From contig NZ_FOKF01000030.1 in the NCBI RefSeq assembly GCF_900111995.1, forward strand, positions 1 through 64,000: DNA of 64,000 nucleotides, given 5' to 3'. Shown in pieces: positions 1-9,157 of this stretch. Below the pieces are notes generated by a model. It was given only the letters and a program-made list of their open reading frames with translations, was not told the DNA's origin and searched no databases. This DNA is from Collimonas sp. OK607 (lineage in GTDB: Bacteria; Pseudomonadota; Gammaproteobacteria; Burkholderiales; Burkholderiaceae_D). The position numbers and the translations under genes are program-made. Every line of letters starts with the position of its first letter. Position 1 is the first letter of the stretch.

Positions 1-28
1 GTAAGCGTCTTCCCTGTACCGTGTGGAC
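1..28 (+). repeat. IS66 left inverted repeat
   Basis: The first ten bases are a perfect inverted match to 2681-2690; further matches are scattered to about base 28. Confidence 0.85.
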
Positions 29-165
29 AAGGCCTGCTGAGTTTAGGATGATTGAGAGTAACGACGCGAAGCCGAATCGTGATTTTCACCTGTTTTGGCA
101 TGCATGAATGGCATATCCAAATTTGCGTCGAAATTTATGTTAACGGGTCAGTTGTGTTTGTTTTT

Positions 166-244
166 TTTCCTACACAATCTGCTTTTCAGTAAAGCAGATT
201 GTGTAGGAAATGTTCGCATTATCGCAAAGCAGATTGTGTGGGAA
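166..244. repeat. Perfect 20-bp hairpin plus a third direct copy inside the IS66 end
   Basis: Bases 166-185 and 191-210 are a perfect 20-bp inverted repeat around a 5-base loop; the right arm reads AAAGCAGATTGTGTAGGAAA. A third copy with one mismatch lies at 226-244, 35 bases further on and in direct orientation to 191-210, directly after the tnpC stop codon. On the tnpC strand the hairpin is followed by A, not T, so it is not a standard intrinsic terminator for tnpC. Confidence 0.9.
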
Positions 245-1831
245 TTATGTGCTTCTCGAGTGGTTGGAACTAGATGGCACTAGCGTCGCGCAGTTCCATG
301 GCAGGAAGTCTTCAACACGGTTGACCGGATGGTCAGCGATATGGGCCAGCACATGGCGCAACCAAGCCTCGGGGTCGACACCATTGAGTTTGGCAGTGCC
401 AATCAACGAGTAGATGGCGGCAGCGCGCTCGCCGCCGCTGTCGGCACCGGCAAATAGGTAGTTGCGACGGCCGATCGCCACGCCGCGCAAGGCGCGCTCG
501 GCAGCAGAGTTGTCGATCTCGATGGTGCCATCGTCGCAGTAGCGCACCAGCGCCGGCCACAGCTTGAGGGCATACAGGATCGCCGCTGCCGTGTCGGACT
601 TGCGCGACAGTGTCTCTAACGTGGCACGCAGCCAGTGTTCGAAGTTATCGACCAGCGGGCGTGATCGGGCTTGGCGGATATGTCTTCGTTCATCGGGCGG
701 CTTGCCCCGGATCTCGGCCTCGATCACATACAGCTCTGCGACCCGGCGCAGCGCCTCGGTAGTCAAGGCCGTTGGCCTGGCCGCGTGCAGATCGTAGAAC
801 TTGCGCCGCGCATGCGCCCAGCATGCCGCTTCGCGGATGGTGCCGCCTTCAAACAGCGCGTTGAAGCCCGCATACGCGTCAGCCTGCAGCACGCCTTCGA
901 ACTTTGCCAGGTGGGTTTGCGGATGGATGCCTTTACGATCCGGCGTATAAGCAAACCACACCGCCGGCGGCGTGGTATCACCAGCGGGCCGGTCATCGCG
1001 CACATAGGTCCACAGACGTGCCGTCTTGGTCTTGCCGTTGCCGGGCGCGAGCACCGGGATCGGGGTGTCGTCGGCATGCAGCTTGGACGCTGCCAGCACG
1101 TGGCGCCGGATTGCATCGACCAACGGGCGCAACAGCGCACTGGCGGCACCGACCCAGCTGGCCAGCAAGGCGCGATCAAGCTCAACACCTTCGCGTGCAT
1201 AGATCACCGACTGGCGATACAACGGCAAGTGGTCGGCGAACTTGGCCACCAGGATGTGCGCCAGCAGGCCCGGGCCGGCGATGCCTCGTTCGATTGGCCG
1301 GCTGGGCGCTGGCGCCTGCACGATCGCGTCGCAGCAGGAGCAGGCCAGCTTGGGGCGTACATGGCGGATCACGCGGAAGCTTGCCGGCACGAACTCAAGC
1401 TGCTCGGCCACGTCGCAGCCGAGCTGGCGCAAACCGCCGCCGCAGGCCGGGCAGGCATCAGCTGGCGGTGCATAGATCTTCTCGTCGCGCGGCAGATGGT
1501 CAGGCAAGGGGCGGCGCACCGACTTCTTGCGCGGTGCCTGGTCGGCGGCCGGCATCTCGCGCCCCGCTTCGCCTTCGTCGGCCTGCAGGTCTTCGAGTTG
1601 CAGTTCCAGTTGCTCGATCTGATGGTCAAGTTTCTCGGACTTGCGACCGAACTGCATACGCCGCAGCTTGGCGATCTGCAACTTGAGGTGCTCGATCTCG
1701 ACGGCGCGCGTATTGAGTTGCTCGGTCAGGCCGGCCAGTTGATCGTCACGTTCTTGCAACAAGCGCTCGCTGGCGAGCAACAACGCCTTCAAGGCATCGA
1801 TGTCGTTGGGCAGGTCGGCTGAGCTGAGCAT
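245..1831 (-). CDS. tnpC: IS66 family transposase TnpC
   Basis: A 528-residue DDE transposase. An N-terminal coiled coil with a leucine-zipper-like region (about 5-90) is followed by a Cys-rich zinc-finger part (CPACGGG, CSCC) and the catalytic core. The catalytic acids are visible in [17 protein letters not shown] and [11 protein letters not shown]. The C-terminal tail ([20 protein letters not shown]) is also typical of IS66. It is full length, with no frameshift. It lies 29 bases downstream of tnpB and ends right before the third internal repeat. The long open frame on the opposite strand is only its shadow. Confidence 0.95.
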   Translation of the reverse strand: MLSSADLPNDIDALKALLLASERLLQERDDQLAGLTEQLNTRAVEIEHLKLQIAKLRRMQFGRKSEKLDHQIEQLELQLEDLQADEGEAGREMPAADQAPRKKSVRRPLPDHLPRDEKIYAPPADACPACGGGLRQLGCDVAEQLEFVPASFRVIRHVRPKLACSCCDAIVQAPAPSRPIERGIAGPGLLAHILVAKFADHLPLYRQSVIYAREGVELDRALLASWVGAASALLRPLVDAIRRHVLAASKLHADDTPIPVLAPGNGKTKTARLWTYVRDDRPAGDTTPPAVWFAYTPDRKGIHPQTHLAKFEGVLQADAYAGFNALFEGGTIREAACWAHARRKFYDLHAARPTALTTEALRRVAELYVIEAEIRGKPPDERRHIRQARSRPLVDNFEHWLRATLETLSRKSDTAAAILYALKLWPALVRYCDDGTIEIDNSAAERALRGVAIGRRNYLFAGADSGGERAAAIYSLIGTAKLNGVDPEAWLRHVLAHIADHPVNRVEDFLPWNCATLVPSSSNHSRST

Positions 1832-1860
1832 GCGCCAAGTTTACGCGAGCCTCGCAACGT

Positions 1861-2208
1861 TTACAAGGCCGACGATGGCCGCCAAGTGCGCTCAGGGCGG
1901 CGCCAGTCTATGCCTTCAAGCAGCATCGACAGCTGGGCCTGGGTCAGCGACACCACGCCGTCGACGGCCTGCGGCCAGACGAAGCGGCCGCGCTCAAGCC
2001 GTTTAGCCAGCAGGCACAAACCGTCACCGGTCCACCAGAGCAATTTGATGATGTCGCCGCGCCGGCCCCGGAACACGAACACATGCCCGCTGAACGGATC
2101 TTCCTGCAAAGCCGTTTGGGCTTTGGCGGCCAGACCATTGAAGCCGCAACGCATGTCCGTGACGCCGGCCGCCAGCCAGATGCGCGTGCCCGCCGGCAGG
2201 CCGATCAC
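1861..2208 (-). CDS. tnpB: IS66 family accessory protein TnpB
   Basis: A 115-residue IS66 Orf2-type protein. The family pattern is clear: [20 protein letters not shown] near the start, [21 protein letters not shown] in the middle, and LERGRFVWP towards the end. TnpB is required for IS66 transposition, but its biochemical role is not settled. Its start overlaps the tnpA stop by 4 bases, which implies translational coupling. Confidence 0.95.
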   Translation of the reverse strand: MIGLPAGTRIWLAAGVTDMRCGFNGLAAKAQTALQEDPFSGHVFVFRGRRGDIIKLLWWTGDGLCLLAKRLERGRFVWPQAVDGVVSLTQAQLSMLLEGIDWRRPERTWRPSSAL

Positions 2209-2597
2209 GGTAGCAGGCGCCCCAGCACCTGGGCTAGCGTCGTCGCGTCAACGCTGCCTTCCAGGCGCAGTTGCACCCGTCCCACGTTAAGCACGATCAC
2301 ACCGGCAGCGGGCATTGCGCTCTCAGCGCTATCGCAAGATAGCGGCGCCGATTCGGTCACCGTGATCGGTAGCAGTTGGCAAGCTCCGTCGGCAGCGACG
2401 TTGTGCGGCACTTCACCAAACTGCTTGCGCCAGGCGAAGACTTGGTTGGCGTTCACGTTGTACTCGCGAGCCACACGTGAGACCGACGTGCCGATCGCCA
2501 ACGAGCGCGCAACAACGGCACGCTTAAATTCGACTGTGTGCCGACGGTACGGGCCGCGCTTTGGGGACGAAATGACTGGTTGAATTTTTGTGTCCAT
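2205..2597 (-). CDS. tnpA: IS66 family accessory protein TnpA (helix-turn-helix)
   Basis: About 130 residues, starting at the ATG that gives MDTKIQ; the frame is open upstream to an in-frame ATG at 2639, so the start is not certain and neither site has a clear ribosome-binding sequence. The helix-turn-helix region [20 protein letters not shown]...[15 protein letters not shown] is the IS3/IS66 Orf1-type DNA-binding domain. It is the first gene of the IS66 operon and overlaps tnpB by 4 bases. Confidence 0.9.
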   Translation of the reverse strand: MDTKIQPVISSPKRGPYRRHTVEFKRAVVARSLAIGTSVSRVAREYNVNANQVFAWRKQFGEVPHNVAADGACQLLPITVTESAPLSCDSAESAMPAAGVIVLNVGRVQLRLEGSVDATTLAQVLGRLLP

Positions 2598-2662
2598 AAT
2601 TGAAATTGTGGGCACATTCAATTTGTGCACCCAATTCAATCATGCAGGCATCGGATCAGGTA

Positions 2663-2690
2663 GTACAGACGGCGCTAAGCAGACGCTTAC
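2663..2690 (-). repeat. IS66 right inverted repeat
   Basis: The outer ten bases (2681-2690) are the exact complement of bases 1-10; the inner part matches imperfectly. Confidence 0.85.
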
Positions 2691-3276
2691 TTTTCACATC
2701 GCCTGTTTACCAAAACACGATGAAATCCATGTCGTTAGTTCAGCACAAATTCCGTCGCCGTATTAGCTGATGCAGAGGCACAGCATTGGATATGAAAAGG
2801 CGTCAATGACGTGCAATGACAGCGAACTGCCCCCTTGGCCCTGGTCCAGTCCGAGGGTTGAGGAAGAAGCTCTGGCGCGGATAAAAGCGCTTGAAGCCGT
2901 AGCGGAATTCTTTTTCTATCGCAAAATTTGAACACTTTGTGCCCTTGCAAAAGTCAATGCGACTAAAATAGTTTTCGCATGGAAACTATTGTTAATCATA
3001 GACCTAATTGGATCAATGCCAAAAGTTATTTTTTATTTAATTGACTGAATCTGGAGTTTTCGGGATACATCGCACCGAGTAATCACTTACAAGCCACAAA
3101 ATGCCCGATGCTGCTTTGTCTTTGTAATAGCAGTCGATGTACAACGCTTTAATAGTGTGTAAAATAAATTCCACAGGGAATCTTTCAACTGGGGCCGAAC
3201 GCTTCAATTGACATGCGTAACACTTATATGTTGGTTGACGCGCGATAAATTCGGCTCTCCTTTTTTTGGAAGCGTT
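2691..3276. other. Intergenic stretch right of IS66
   Basis: A rather AT-rich, 586-base stretch between the insertion sequence and the next gene. I see no convincing gene, RNA or repeat in it; the small minus-strand frame at 2735-2950 has no start signal or recognisable family. The first 8 bases may be the target duplication of the IS. Confidence 0.5.
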
Positions 3277-3693
3277 ATGGACTCAATCCCATTCGAAAAA
3301 GTTTCAGTTTCGGAAGCAAAAGCCGTACTTGATGAGGCGTTGCGTAACAGGCAAGAAAAAAACTGGGAGCACTTGCGTCGCATGCTGGGACCTGCCGATT
3401 TGAATTTGCAGGAGCAGACATATAACTGGTTGTTATCGTTGCCTACAGAAATTTGGCCGCTATGGTTAATTAAGCATTATCCGCGTATCGCTAACCAATT
3501 TGCCGAAATTTGGCTGAGGCGTACTGCCTGCGAGAGACTATTTGCCGAACTCTTGCTGGATCAAAGAGGGACGCGCAAAGGTTTTCCTGAGGAGGTGTCG
3601 CGCGAGATCATGGCCTTGAAGCAGTATTTTGACAAGACGGAAGCGCCAGCTGCCAAGCAACCGATACAGCTGGAGAAGGTAAATGATTCCTGA
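3277..3693 (+). CDS. Hypothetical protein, 138 aa
   Basis: I do not recognise this family. The start MDSIPFEKVSVSEAK is chosen because GGAAG lies 4 bases upstream; the frame is open further left to 3208. The protein is soluble, largely helical and charged, with an aromatic middle (YNWLLSLPTEIWPLWLIKHYP) and no signal peptide or membrane segment. An intrinsic terminator follows 17 bases after the stop. It stands alone between the IS66 element and a convergent GspE-like gene, so context gives no function. Confidence 0.7.
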   Translation: MDSIPFEKVSVSEAKAVLDEALRNRQEKNWEHLRRMLGPADLNLQEQTYNWLLSLPTEIWPLWLIKHYPRIANQFAEIWLRRTACERLFAELLLDQRGTRKGFPEEVSREIMALKQYFDKTEAPAAKQPIQLEKVNDS

Positions 3694-3710
3694 TCGTTTT
3701 GAGTGAAATC

Positions 3711-3738
3711 CATCCGTCTCCTGAGCAGGAGGCGGATG
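3711..3738. terminator. Intrinsic terminator
   Basis: A 13-bp stem with one G-U pair (CATCCGTCTCCTG / CAGGAGGCGGATG), loop AG, followed by TTTAAT. It sits between two convergent genes and is oriented best for the upstream plus-strand gene. Confidence 0.75.
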
Positions 3739-3763
3739 TTTAATCGATCTACGGCCGGCCGCC

Positions 3764-6151
3764 TTAGAGCATTCTTACTTGCTCCCAGTCAGTTAAGCCC
3801 TGAAATATTTTGTCGATCCCATCTTGTTTTAAGGTGCGCATGCCTTCACCGATGGCGGTTTGTAAGATCTCCGGTACATTCGCTCTCGCATGAATTTTTT
3901 TCTTAATGGCGGACGTGTTAAGCAGCAGCTCATGCACCCCTAATCTTCCTTTGTAACCGCTCTTATCGCATTTTTCGCAGCCTACCGCCTTGCATAAAGT
4001 GAGCGTGTTGCCGTCGTGACCATATTGCTTTTTCCAATGCGCTACTATTTCGTCTGCTCGCAGTTCAGTTTCCAAACAATATTCATAGGCAAGCATTTGG
4101 ACTTGCTCAGCTGTCGCAGAATAACGTTGGCGGCAGGCTGTGCACAATCTACGTGTGAGTCGTTGTCCGAGCACCCCTAGCAATGCGTCTGCAAAATTGA
4201 ACGGGTCCAGGCCAAGATCCAATAACCTGACGACACTTTCGACAGCACTGTTGGTATGCAAGGTCGAAAATACCAGATGACCGGTAAGTGAAGCCTCAAT
4301 GACCGTCTTGGCCGTTTCTGGATCCCTTGTTTCTCCCACCATAATGACATCAGGATCTGCGCGCAAAAAGCTGCGCAATACAGCGGCAAAAGTTAAATCG
4401 ATTTTTGCGTGAACCTGAACTTGCCGCAGACCTTTCTGGGTAATTTCTATGGGATCCTCGACCGTCCATATTTTGCGCTCGGGGGTATTGATATAACTGA
4501 GCAAAGAATGCAACGTTGTCGTCTTGCCTGACCCTGTCGGGCCGCAAACGAATAACAGCCCATGTGGTTTGAGGGCGAGTTTTTTGAGTCCTTCCAGTAC
4601 CGCGGGGGACAAGCCCAATGCATCCAGGGATAAAGCCTTGGGCGCGGCAAGTATCCGCATCACGATGTCTTCCAGGCCTTCGGTAGTCGGCATGGTGACG
4701 ACGCGAAGCTCAATTTTTGCAGGGCCAAACTGCTCAAAATTCATCTTCCCGTCCTGCGAACGCCGCTTCTCCGAAATGTCGAGACGGCTCATGATTTTAA
4801 GGCGGGAAATCAAGGCGTTGCGGTAGTTCGCCGGAATGTCGGAGTAAGCGACCATGATCCCGTCCTTACGAAAGCGGACCTGAGTGGGTTCATTTCCTTT
4901 CATGACTTCGATGTGGATATCGGATGCGCCTTGTTCATAGGCATCAAGGATAATCTTGTTGACTAGGCGAACCATGGTGTTGTCTGATTCTGTAATCACT
5001 TCGTTTGCGGCCTGGCTTGCTTCGATGCCGCTACCGCCGTCTAATTTGGAAACAAATTCAGCGATATCCTGACGTTCCCCTTGCCCGCCAAAAAATTTTG
5101 CAATGATAGTGACCAGGTCAATCTCAGACGCCATGACGGGGTCGATCGAGAGTTTGCTACAAAACGCTAATGCCTTCAAAGCTTCCGATGACAGGGGATC
5201 TTCCATTGCGACCACCATGCGCGACTGGGTTCGGTATAGCGGCATCACAGAATATTTGCGTACGATGTCGACAGGTACGATCTTGGTCAACTCCAAGTCA
5301 AACTGAAATTTAGGTAACGTAACAAAAGGAATACCTAGCTTTTGCGCCAATATCCTCTTTATGCTTTCTTTAGTGACAAAACCCATGTCAATAAGAATTT
5401 CACCTAAGTGCAACTTCCTATCTTCCTCCTGTCTCTTTAGCGCTTGCGCCAGCTGCTCATTGGTGATCAGATTTTCCTGAATCAACGCTTCTCCAAGTTT
5501 AAGACGGGGCATTGATTTTTGCTTTTGCAGCGCCATTTCCACTTGTTTTTCTGTGACCAGATGCTCTAGTTGCAAGTAGTCTCCCAGCTTGGATTCCCGC
5601 AGTCGGCTCTGTTTTTCCAGCCCCGCTTCAATCGCGTCGGCCGGCACAATATTCTCATCTATCAGCATCTTTCCTAGCTTGTCGCCAATCTGATAACTGG
5701 CAATTGTTTGCGTTGGAATGAACCAGCGCAAAACGCTGTTGCCTGCACTGATCAGGAATAAAAAAAGCCCGATTTCACGAGGTACGTGGCCGACTGTTTC
5801 AGATACCAAACGTTCGCCATCTTTAAAAAAAATTACGCATCTTTGTTTGACTGGGATGGCTGGGTTTTTTTGCGCTTCTACCGTCAAAGGCAATGCCATT
5901 TTCTTCAGTTCTATCGGCGACGTTAAGCGGATGCTTCTGAGTTTGGAAAAACTAATACGAAGATTGTCGACGGTGTGCTCAGGACGAAATTCGAGAAATG
6001 AGGCCTCTTGATCAAAGCCCAGCAGATTGCCTGCATGCCGATGGCCATCGTTCAAGGTTACGATGCATGGCGTATTGCCATTATGCGTTGTGCGAGGTGC
6101 GGGGGCCAACTCCAAGTGCGGTGGCAATGGCCAGCCGAAATCGATATCCAT
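3764..6151 (-). CDS. GspE/PilB-type secretion or pilus assembly ATPase
   Basis: A 795-residue cytoplasmic hexameric ATPase of the type II secretion / type IV pilus family. Residues 1-130 hold two similar beta-rich stretches (VTLNDGHRHAGNLLGFDQ and IFFKDGERLVSETVGH), then tandem MshEN-like segments (KLGEALIQENLITNEQLAQA, HLGEILIDMGFVTKE), then the motor. Walker A GPTGSGKT is near residue 537, the GETRDPETA Asp box/Walker B region near 604, and the zinc-type CxxC pair (CTAC near 669, CEKC near 724). A strong GGAG precedes the ATG. It is an orphan: no pilin, PilC/GspF or secretin gene is nearby. It could drive a type IV pilus or act elsewhere as a c-di-GMP-sensing MshE-like ATPase; a diguanylate cyclase gene lies just upstream. 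Confidence 0.9.
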   Translation of the reverse strand: MDIDFGWPLPPHLELAPAPRTTHNGNTPCIVTLNDGHRHAGNLLGFDQEASFLEFRPEHTVDNLRISFSKLRSIRLTSPIELKKMALPLTVEAQKNPAIPVKQRCVIFFKDGERLVSETVGHVPREIGLFLFLISAGNSVLRWFIPTQTIASYQIGDKLGKMLIDENIVPADAIEAGLEKQSRLRESKLGDYLQLEHLVTEKQVEMALQKQKSMPRLKLGEALIQENLITNEQLAQALKRQEEDRKLHLGEILIDMGFVTKESIKRILAQKLGIPFVTLPKFQFDLELTKIVPVDIVRKYSVMPLYRTQSRMVVAMEDPLSSEALKALAFCSKLSIDPVMASEIDLVTIIAKFFGGQGERQDIAEFVSKLDGGSGIEASQAANEVITESDNTMVRLVNKIILDAYEQGASDIHIEVMKGNEPTQVRFRKDGIMVAYSDIPANYRNALISRLKIMSRLDISEKRRSQDGKMNFEQFGPAKIELRVVTMPTTEGLEDIVMRILAAPKALSLDALGLSPAVLEGLKKLALKPHGLLFVCGPTGSGKTTTLHSLLSYINTPERKIWTVEDPIEITQKGLRQVQVHAKIDLTFAAVLRSFLRADPDVIMVGETRDPETAKTVIEASLTGHLVFSTLHTNSAVESVVRLLDLGLDPFNFADALLGVLGQRLTRRLCTACRQRYSATAEQVQMLAYEYCLETELRADEIVAHWKKQYGHDGNTLTLCKAVGCEKCDKSGYKGRLGVHELLLNTSAIKKKIHARANVPEILQTAIGEGMRTLKQDGIDKIFQGLTDWEQVRML

Positions 6152-6326
6152 TGATTTCTCCTTTTATTTTAAAAGAATCATCTTGCTCAACAAAGGAAAC
6201 GTTTTTCATGGAACGTGATTTTCAAATTACACCGTCTGCAGCGAAATTGAAGATTTTCACCTTTATTACTATTTGAATCGATGCGGTATGTCGGTGTCAG
6301 CGCTTTTAGCGACTTAAAAATAGTGA

Positions 6327-7760
6327 TCAGGACAAGAGGGGCTGGTTGCCAATTTGGATAGCTGTGACTACGCGATTGCGCCCTTGGTGTTTAGCGTCGT
6401 ATAGTCGCTCGTCGGCTGCGCTTACGATCGCGTCTATGGTGTCGCCGTCGCGGCCGAATTGTGATACGCCGATACTTACCGTGACCGGGATTTGTCGCTG
6501 CCGGCCGCTCTCAAATGAACTACTTGCAATGGATGCTCGGAGGCGCTCGGCGATATCACGCGCAGCTTCGAGAACAGTCCGCGGCAACAGCACCATGAAC
6601 TCTTCTCCCCCCACTCGGGCGACTCCGTCATACGGCCGGATCGCATCGAGGCATCTCTGCACGAATCCCTTCAGGATGTCATCACCAGCCTGATGGCCGT
6701 AGCGGTCGTTGATGGCCTTGAAATTATCCAGATCGAGTGCCAGAACGGAAAACGGTTCACCACCGCGATGAATCCGGGCCATCTCGGCTTCGACCTGCTC
6801 GGTGAACCGCCGTCGATTGTCCGCGCCCGTCAGCGGGTCGGTCGCCGCCAGGCGCTCGAGCGTTCGATTGGTGCGCTCAAGTTCGCGTAGTGCGTTCTCA
6901 GTTCGCGCCATTGCTGCGGCGAGCCTCGCCATCATTTCCTCCTGGCTGTATATCGTCGAGAATGATCGCGTGGTGAGGAATGCTTGCACTACCCCATAGC
7001 TCAACAAGAAAAATCCGGCGGCGAAGATCGCATGCGCGAGCCACCACATATGATTCCACGGTCGCCCTAGGATGAACGCGAGAGAGGCCAGTGCGAACGC
7101 CGTTACCGAGATGGCGAAAATCGTCATGAGCGGCGAACGGATTCGGCGCTGCAGGAGCACCGTCACATTCAATACGGAAAAAACGAGAGCTCCACCTTCC
7201 ATCGACAGACGCACCGCAAGATGACCGGCGATGGTCGAATTCGCGACGTATGCCACTGCCAGATCCACCAGTACGAACAACCCTACCCACATCAACCACG
7301 GCCGGGGCTGTATGCGTTGGTCCGCAGCGTCAGACGGACGGTGGTAAGACAGTAGCGCGACGAACAGTAAGATTGCCATGACCAAGCGCGAGGCAGGGCC
7401 ATACAGCAGGAATAGCCAGAGGTTGTGGTGTGCGAGTCCTGTGAACGCGCCATGCAGTGCATAGATCAACACAAAACCGAGAAAACCTAGCGTCATCCAG
7501 CGAAGTAGCGGTTCTCCGGATGACCGGTAGCAGCGCCACGTTACGTAGGTCACAAACAGCCCTTCCAGGGTGGCTGCCGCGATCGCAATGACATGGAACG
7601 CATGATCTTCGAATTTGAGGGTGGGATCCTGAAAAAAGAACAGATAGGCAATCAGATAGGCTGGAAGTAGCGCAAAACATGCCAGGAGCAGGCTCGCATA
7701 GACCTTGGTCACGAGTCGGATGGCCCCGGATGTTTCGTCTGCAACAATGATGCCACTCAT
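6327..7760 (-). CDS. Membrane-bound diguanylate cyclase (GGDEF)
   Basis: About 477 residues. The start MSGIIVADETSG is set by GGAGG 5 bases upstream. Roughly eight hydrophobic helices fill residues 15-270, then a coiled coil (AAMARTENALRELERTNRTLERLAATDPLTGADNRR, reading through the domain start) leads to the GGDEF domain. The active-site loop is GGEEF near residue 383, and an RPYD inhibitory I-site lies five residues before it, so feedback control by c-di-GMP is expected. No EAL domain is present. It lies upstream of the GspE-like gene in the same direction with about 175 bases between, so co-transcription is possible but not shown. Confidence 0.92.
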   Translation of the reverse strand: MSGIIVADETSGAIRLVTKVYASLLLACFALLPAYLIAYLFFFQDPTLKFEDHAFHVIAIAAATLEGLFVTYVTWRCYRSSGEPLLRWMTLGFLGFVLIYALHGAFTGLAHHNLWLFLLYGPASRLVMAILLFVALLSYHRPSDAADQRIQPRPWLMWVGLFVLVDLAVAYVANSTIAGHLAVRLSMEGGALVFSVLNVTVLLQRRIRSPLMTIFAISVTAFALASLAFILGRPWNHMWWLAHAIFAAGFFLLSYGVVQAFLTTRSFSTIYSQEEMMARLAAAMARTENALRELERTNRTLERLAATDPLTGADNRRRFTEQVEAEMARIHRGGEPFSVLALDLDNFKAINDRYGHQAGDDILKGFVQRCLDAIRPYDGVARVGGEEFMVLLPRTVLEAARDIAERLRASIASSSFESGRQRQIPVTVSIGVSQFGRDGDTIDAIVSAADERLYDAKHQGRNRVVTAIQIGNQPLLS

Positions 7761-7986
7761 GTGCGCCTCCGATTTTTGCCTGAACTTAGTCCTAAACACA
7801 GGGCCGGTCCCGGCTCCAAAGGCGCACTCAGGCGTAAATGATAATGCTCAATACAGATATAGTACGACGAAAAACTTGCTGAAAATCATTTTTTCTAAAA
7901 TCACCTTTGCTGACAACAAAACAAAGTCAAGATCCTTTTGTTTGCAATTTTTATCATTCCTGGCGTTTACCGGCTCTGTGGCAATC

Positions 7987-8043
7987 GGGGGAATGGTGGG
8001 AAGGGAATCGAACACCCGTCTGGAATCAGGACATCACTCCCCC
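7987..8043 (-). other. Structured segment with a T-arm-like sequence after the phasin gene
   Basis: In minus-strand RNA GGGGGAGTG (8043-8035) can pair with CATTCCCCC (7995-7987), giving a 9-bp stem with one G-U. Between them is TTCGATTCCCTTC, identical to the T-loop and 3' T-stem of tRNA-Gly(CCC). A full cloverleaf cannot be drawn. It may be a terminator-like hairpin of the phasin gene (no T tract) or a tRNA 3' remnant. Confidence 0.4.
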
Positions 8044-8051
8044 CTTACAGA

Positions 8052-8618
8052 TTACTTCTTGGTCGAACGAGCTGCAGTCTTGGTAGCAGCCTGGGACAAT
8101 TGGTCGACAGCGTTGTTAACGTTGGTTTCCAGAGTTTCAACAGCTTGCCTGGTGTTTTTGGCGAACTGTTCGTAACCGGTGTTGGCGCTGCCGATTGCCG
8201 ATTTGACGAAAGCAACTGCGCCTTCTGCGCCTGGTGGCACGTTTTTCGATGCCTGGTCAACGAACTCGATGACTTTACGCTTGGTTTCTGCAACTTGCGC
8301 TTCTGCTGTCTTGGCCAGCTCAGCTTGTGTGCCGGAAGCGATGCTGGCGAAATGACGACCGTAAGCAATGGCTTTTTCCGCGTTCGGTTGGGCCAGGGCC
8401 GCGCTCAGTGTGAAAAATTCTTGCGGGTCTTTCGCGGCAAACAGTTTCTGGGTTGTGGCGGTCGACTCTGCCAGAGAAGCTTTGGCAGCACTCAGGTTGA
8501 GGTCGATCAATTTTTCCACGCCAGCAAATGCTTTTGTAGTGAAATCGGTGAACAGGGCCAGATTCGCTTCAAAATTGGCTTTAGTGGCGGCTGAAAATTG
8601 TTCTGCGACGGTAGACAT
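8052..8618 (-). CDS. phaP: Phasin (polyhydroxyalkanoate granule protein)
   Basis: A 188-residue amphipathic, almost wholly helical protein of the PhaP family (TIGR01841 type) that coats polyhydroxyalkanoate granules in the cytoplasm. Recognisable parts are EQFSAATKANFEANLALFTDFTTKAF, the EKLIDLNLSAAKASL segment, and an Ala/Lys-rich tail ending AARSTKK. It has no Cys and no signal peptide. GGAGA precedes the ATG. It stands alone, away from phaCAB, as phasins often do. Its presence indicates that the organism stores PHA. Confidence 0.93.
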   Translation of the reverse strand: MSTVAEQFSAATKANFEANLALFTDFTTKAFAGVEKLIDLNLSAAKASLAESTATTQKLFAAKDPQEFFTLSAALAQPNAEKAIAYGRHFASIASGTQAELAKTAEAQVAETKRKVIEFVDQASKNVPPGAEGAVAFVKSAIGSANTGYEQFAKNTRQAVETLETNVNNAVDQLSQAATKTAARSTKK

Positions 8619-9003
8619 GGCTTCTCCAAGGAGTCGGGGTTATAAAAACAGACGACATTAATAGGACGAATAGGACGACGAAAGGTGGTTAAAGACTAGC
8701 CGTTGTTTGCAGAGTGCTATGGATTCAAATGGCGCATTGTGCGGTGCACAAATATGATTATAGATTTTTGTTGCCAGATGTCTAGCTGGTAGTTTTGACA
8801 GTGCCAACTGCATTTTTAATGGGATGACATGACGTTATCCGATGCCAAAATCGGCGGCTTTATTAGGTGGAAGACAGCGCGTAAATCGCTCCGAAAAATA
8901 TTTGAACCCGCGCAATTGCGGGGACGGAGGACGAAAAAATTTGGATATTTGCGGAGCGGAAATCGGCTGTAAAGCCGCGCCACATATGGAAAAACAGATG
9001 AGA

Positions 9004-9040
9004 TTGGGAAGCTTTCGTTCCACCATTGAACTACACCCGC
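9004..9040 (-). pseudogene. Truncated tRNA-Gly(CCC), 5' half
   Basis: Reading from 9040 on the minus strand, the acceptor strand GCGGGTG, the D arm TAGTTCAATGGTGGAAC and the anticodon loop TTCCCAA match tRNA-Gly(CCC). The 3' side of the anticodon stem is already wrong (AAAGC facing TCTCA), and no T arm or CCA end follows, so this is a 37-base remnant. Confidence 0.75.
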
Positions 9041-9095
9041 GATAGGTGCCTTTTACGCGGGTTTGCAAACTTGAAAGATGTTTGAGGGGATGGGG

Positions 9096-9138
9096 AATGT
9101 GATGCCCGATTTATCCGAAGTGTGATCGCTTGTTTACA
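9096..9138 (+). repeat. Dispersed 43-bp repeat, copy 1
   Basis: Shares AATGTGATG, TTTATC, GAAG, TGATCG and TTACA, in that order and with almost the same spacing, with 15158-15199 (roughly four in five bases identical). This copy lies between the tRNA-Gly remnant and the 3' end of the DUF1275 gene. Confidence 0.6.
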
Positions 9139-9157
9139 AATTCTTTGCGACTTAACT

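Larger units (their letters stand above)
1..2690. mobile_element. Complete IS66-family insertion sequence
   Basis: The element begins at base 1 with GTAAGCGTCT and ends at 2690 with the exact complement AGACGCTTAC; similarity continues imperfectly to about 28 bases at each end. It carries the three genes usual for IS66 (tnpA, tnpB, tnpC), all on the minus strand, with tnpA and tnpB overlapping by 4 bases. All three frames are open, so it looks potentially active. IS66 elements normally make an 8-bp target duplication; the right-hand candidate is 2691-2698 (ttttcaca), but the left copy lies outside the window. Confidence 0.93.

Noticed and set aside
166-210. Intrinsic terminator after tnpC
   Set aside because: On the tnpC strand the hairpin is followed by A residues, not T.
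671-1822. Long plus-strand open frame of 383 codons inside IS66
   Set aside because: It lies exactly antisense to tnpC, has no ribosome-binding site and shows no family pattern; it is a shadow of GC-rich coding sequence.
2735-2950. Small minus-strand gene of 71 codons
   Set aside because: No start signal or family similarity; composition does not look coding.
7987-8043. Complete tRNA gene
   Set aside because: Only a T-loop-like stretch is present; no D arm, anticodon arm or acceptor pairing can be drawn.
9004-9040. Functional tRNA-Gly
   Set aside because: The anticodon stem is unpaired and the 3' half is missing.
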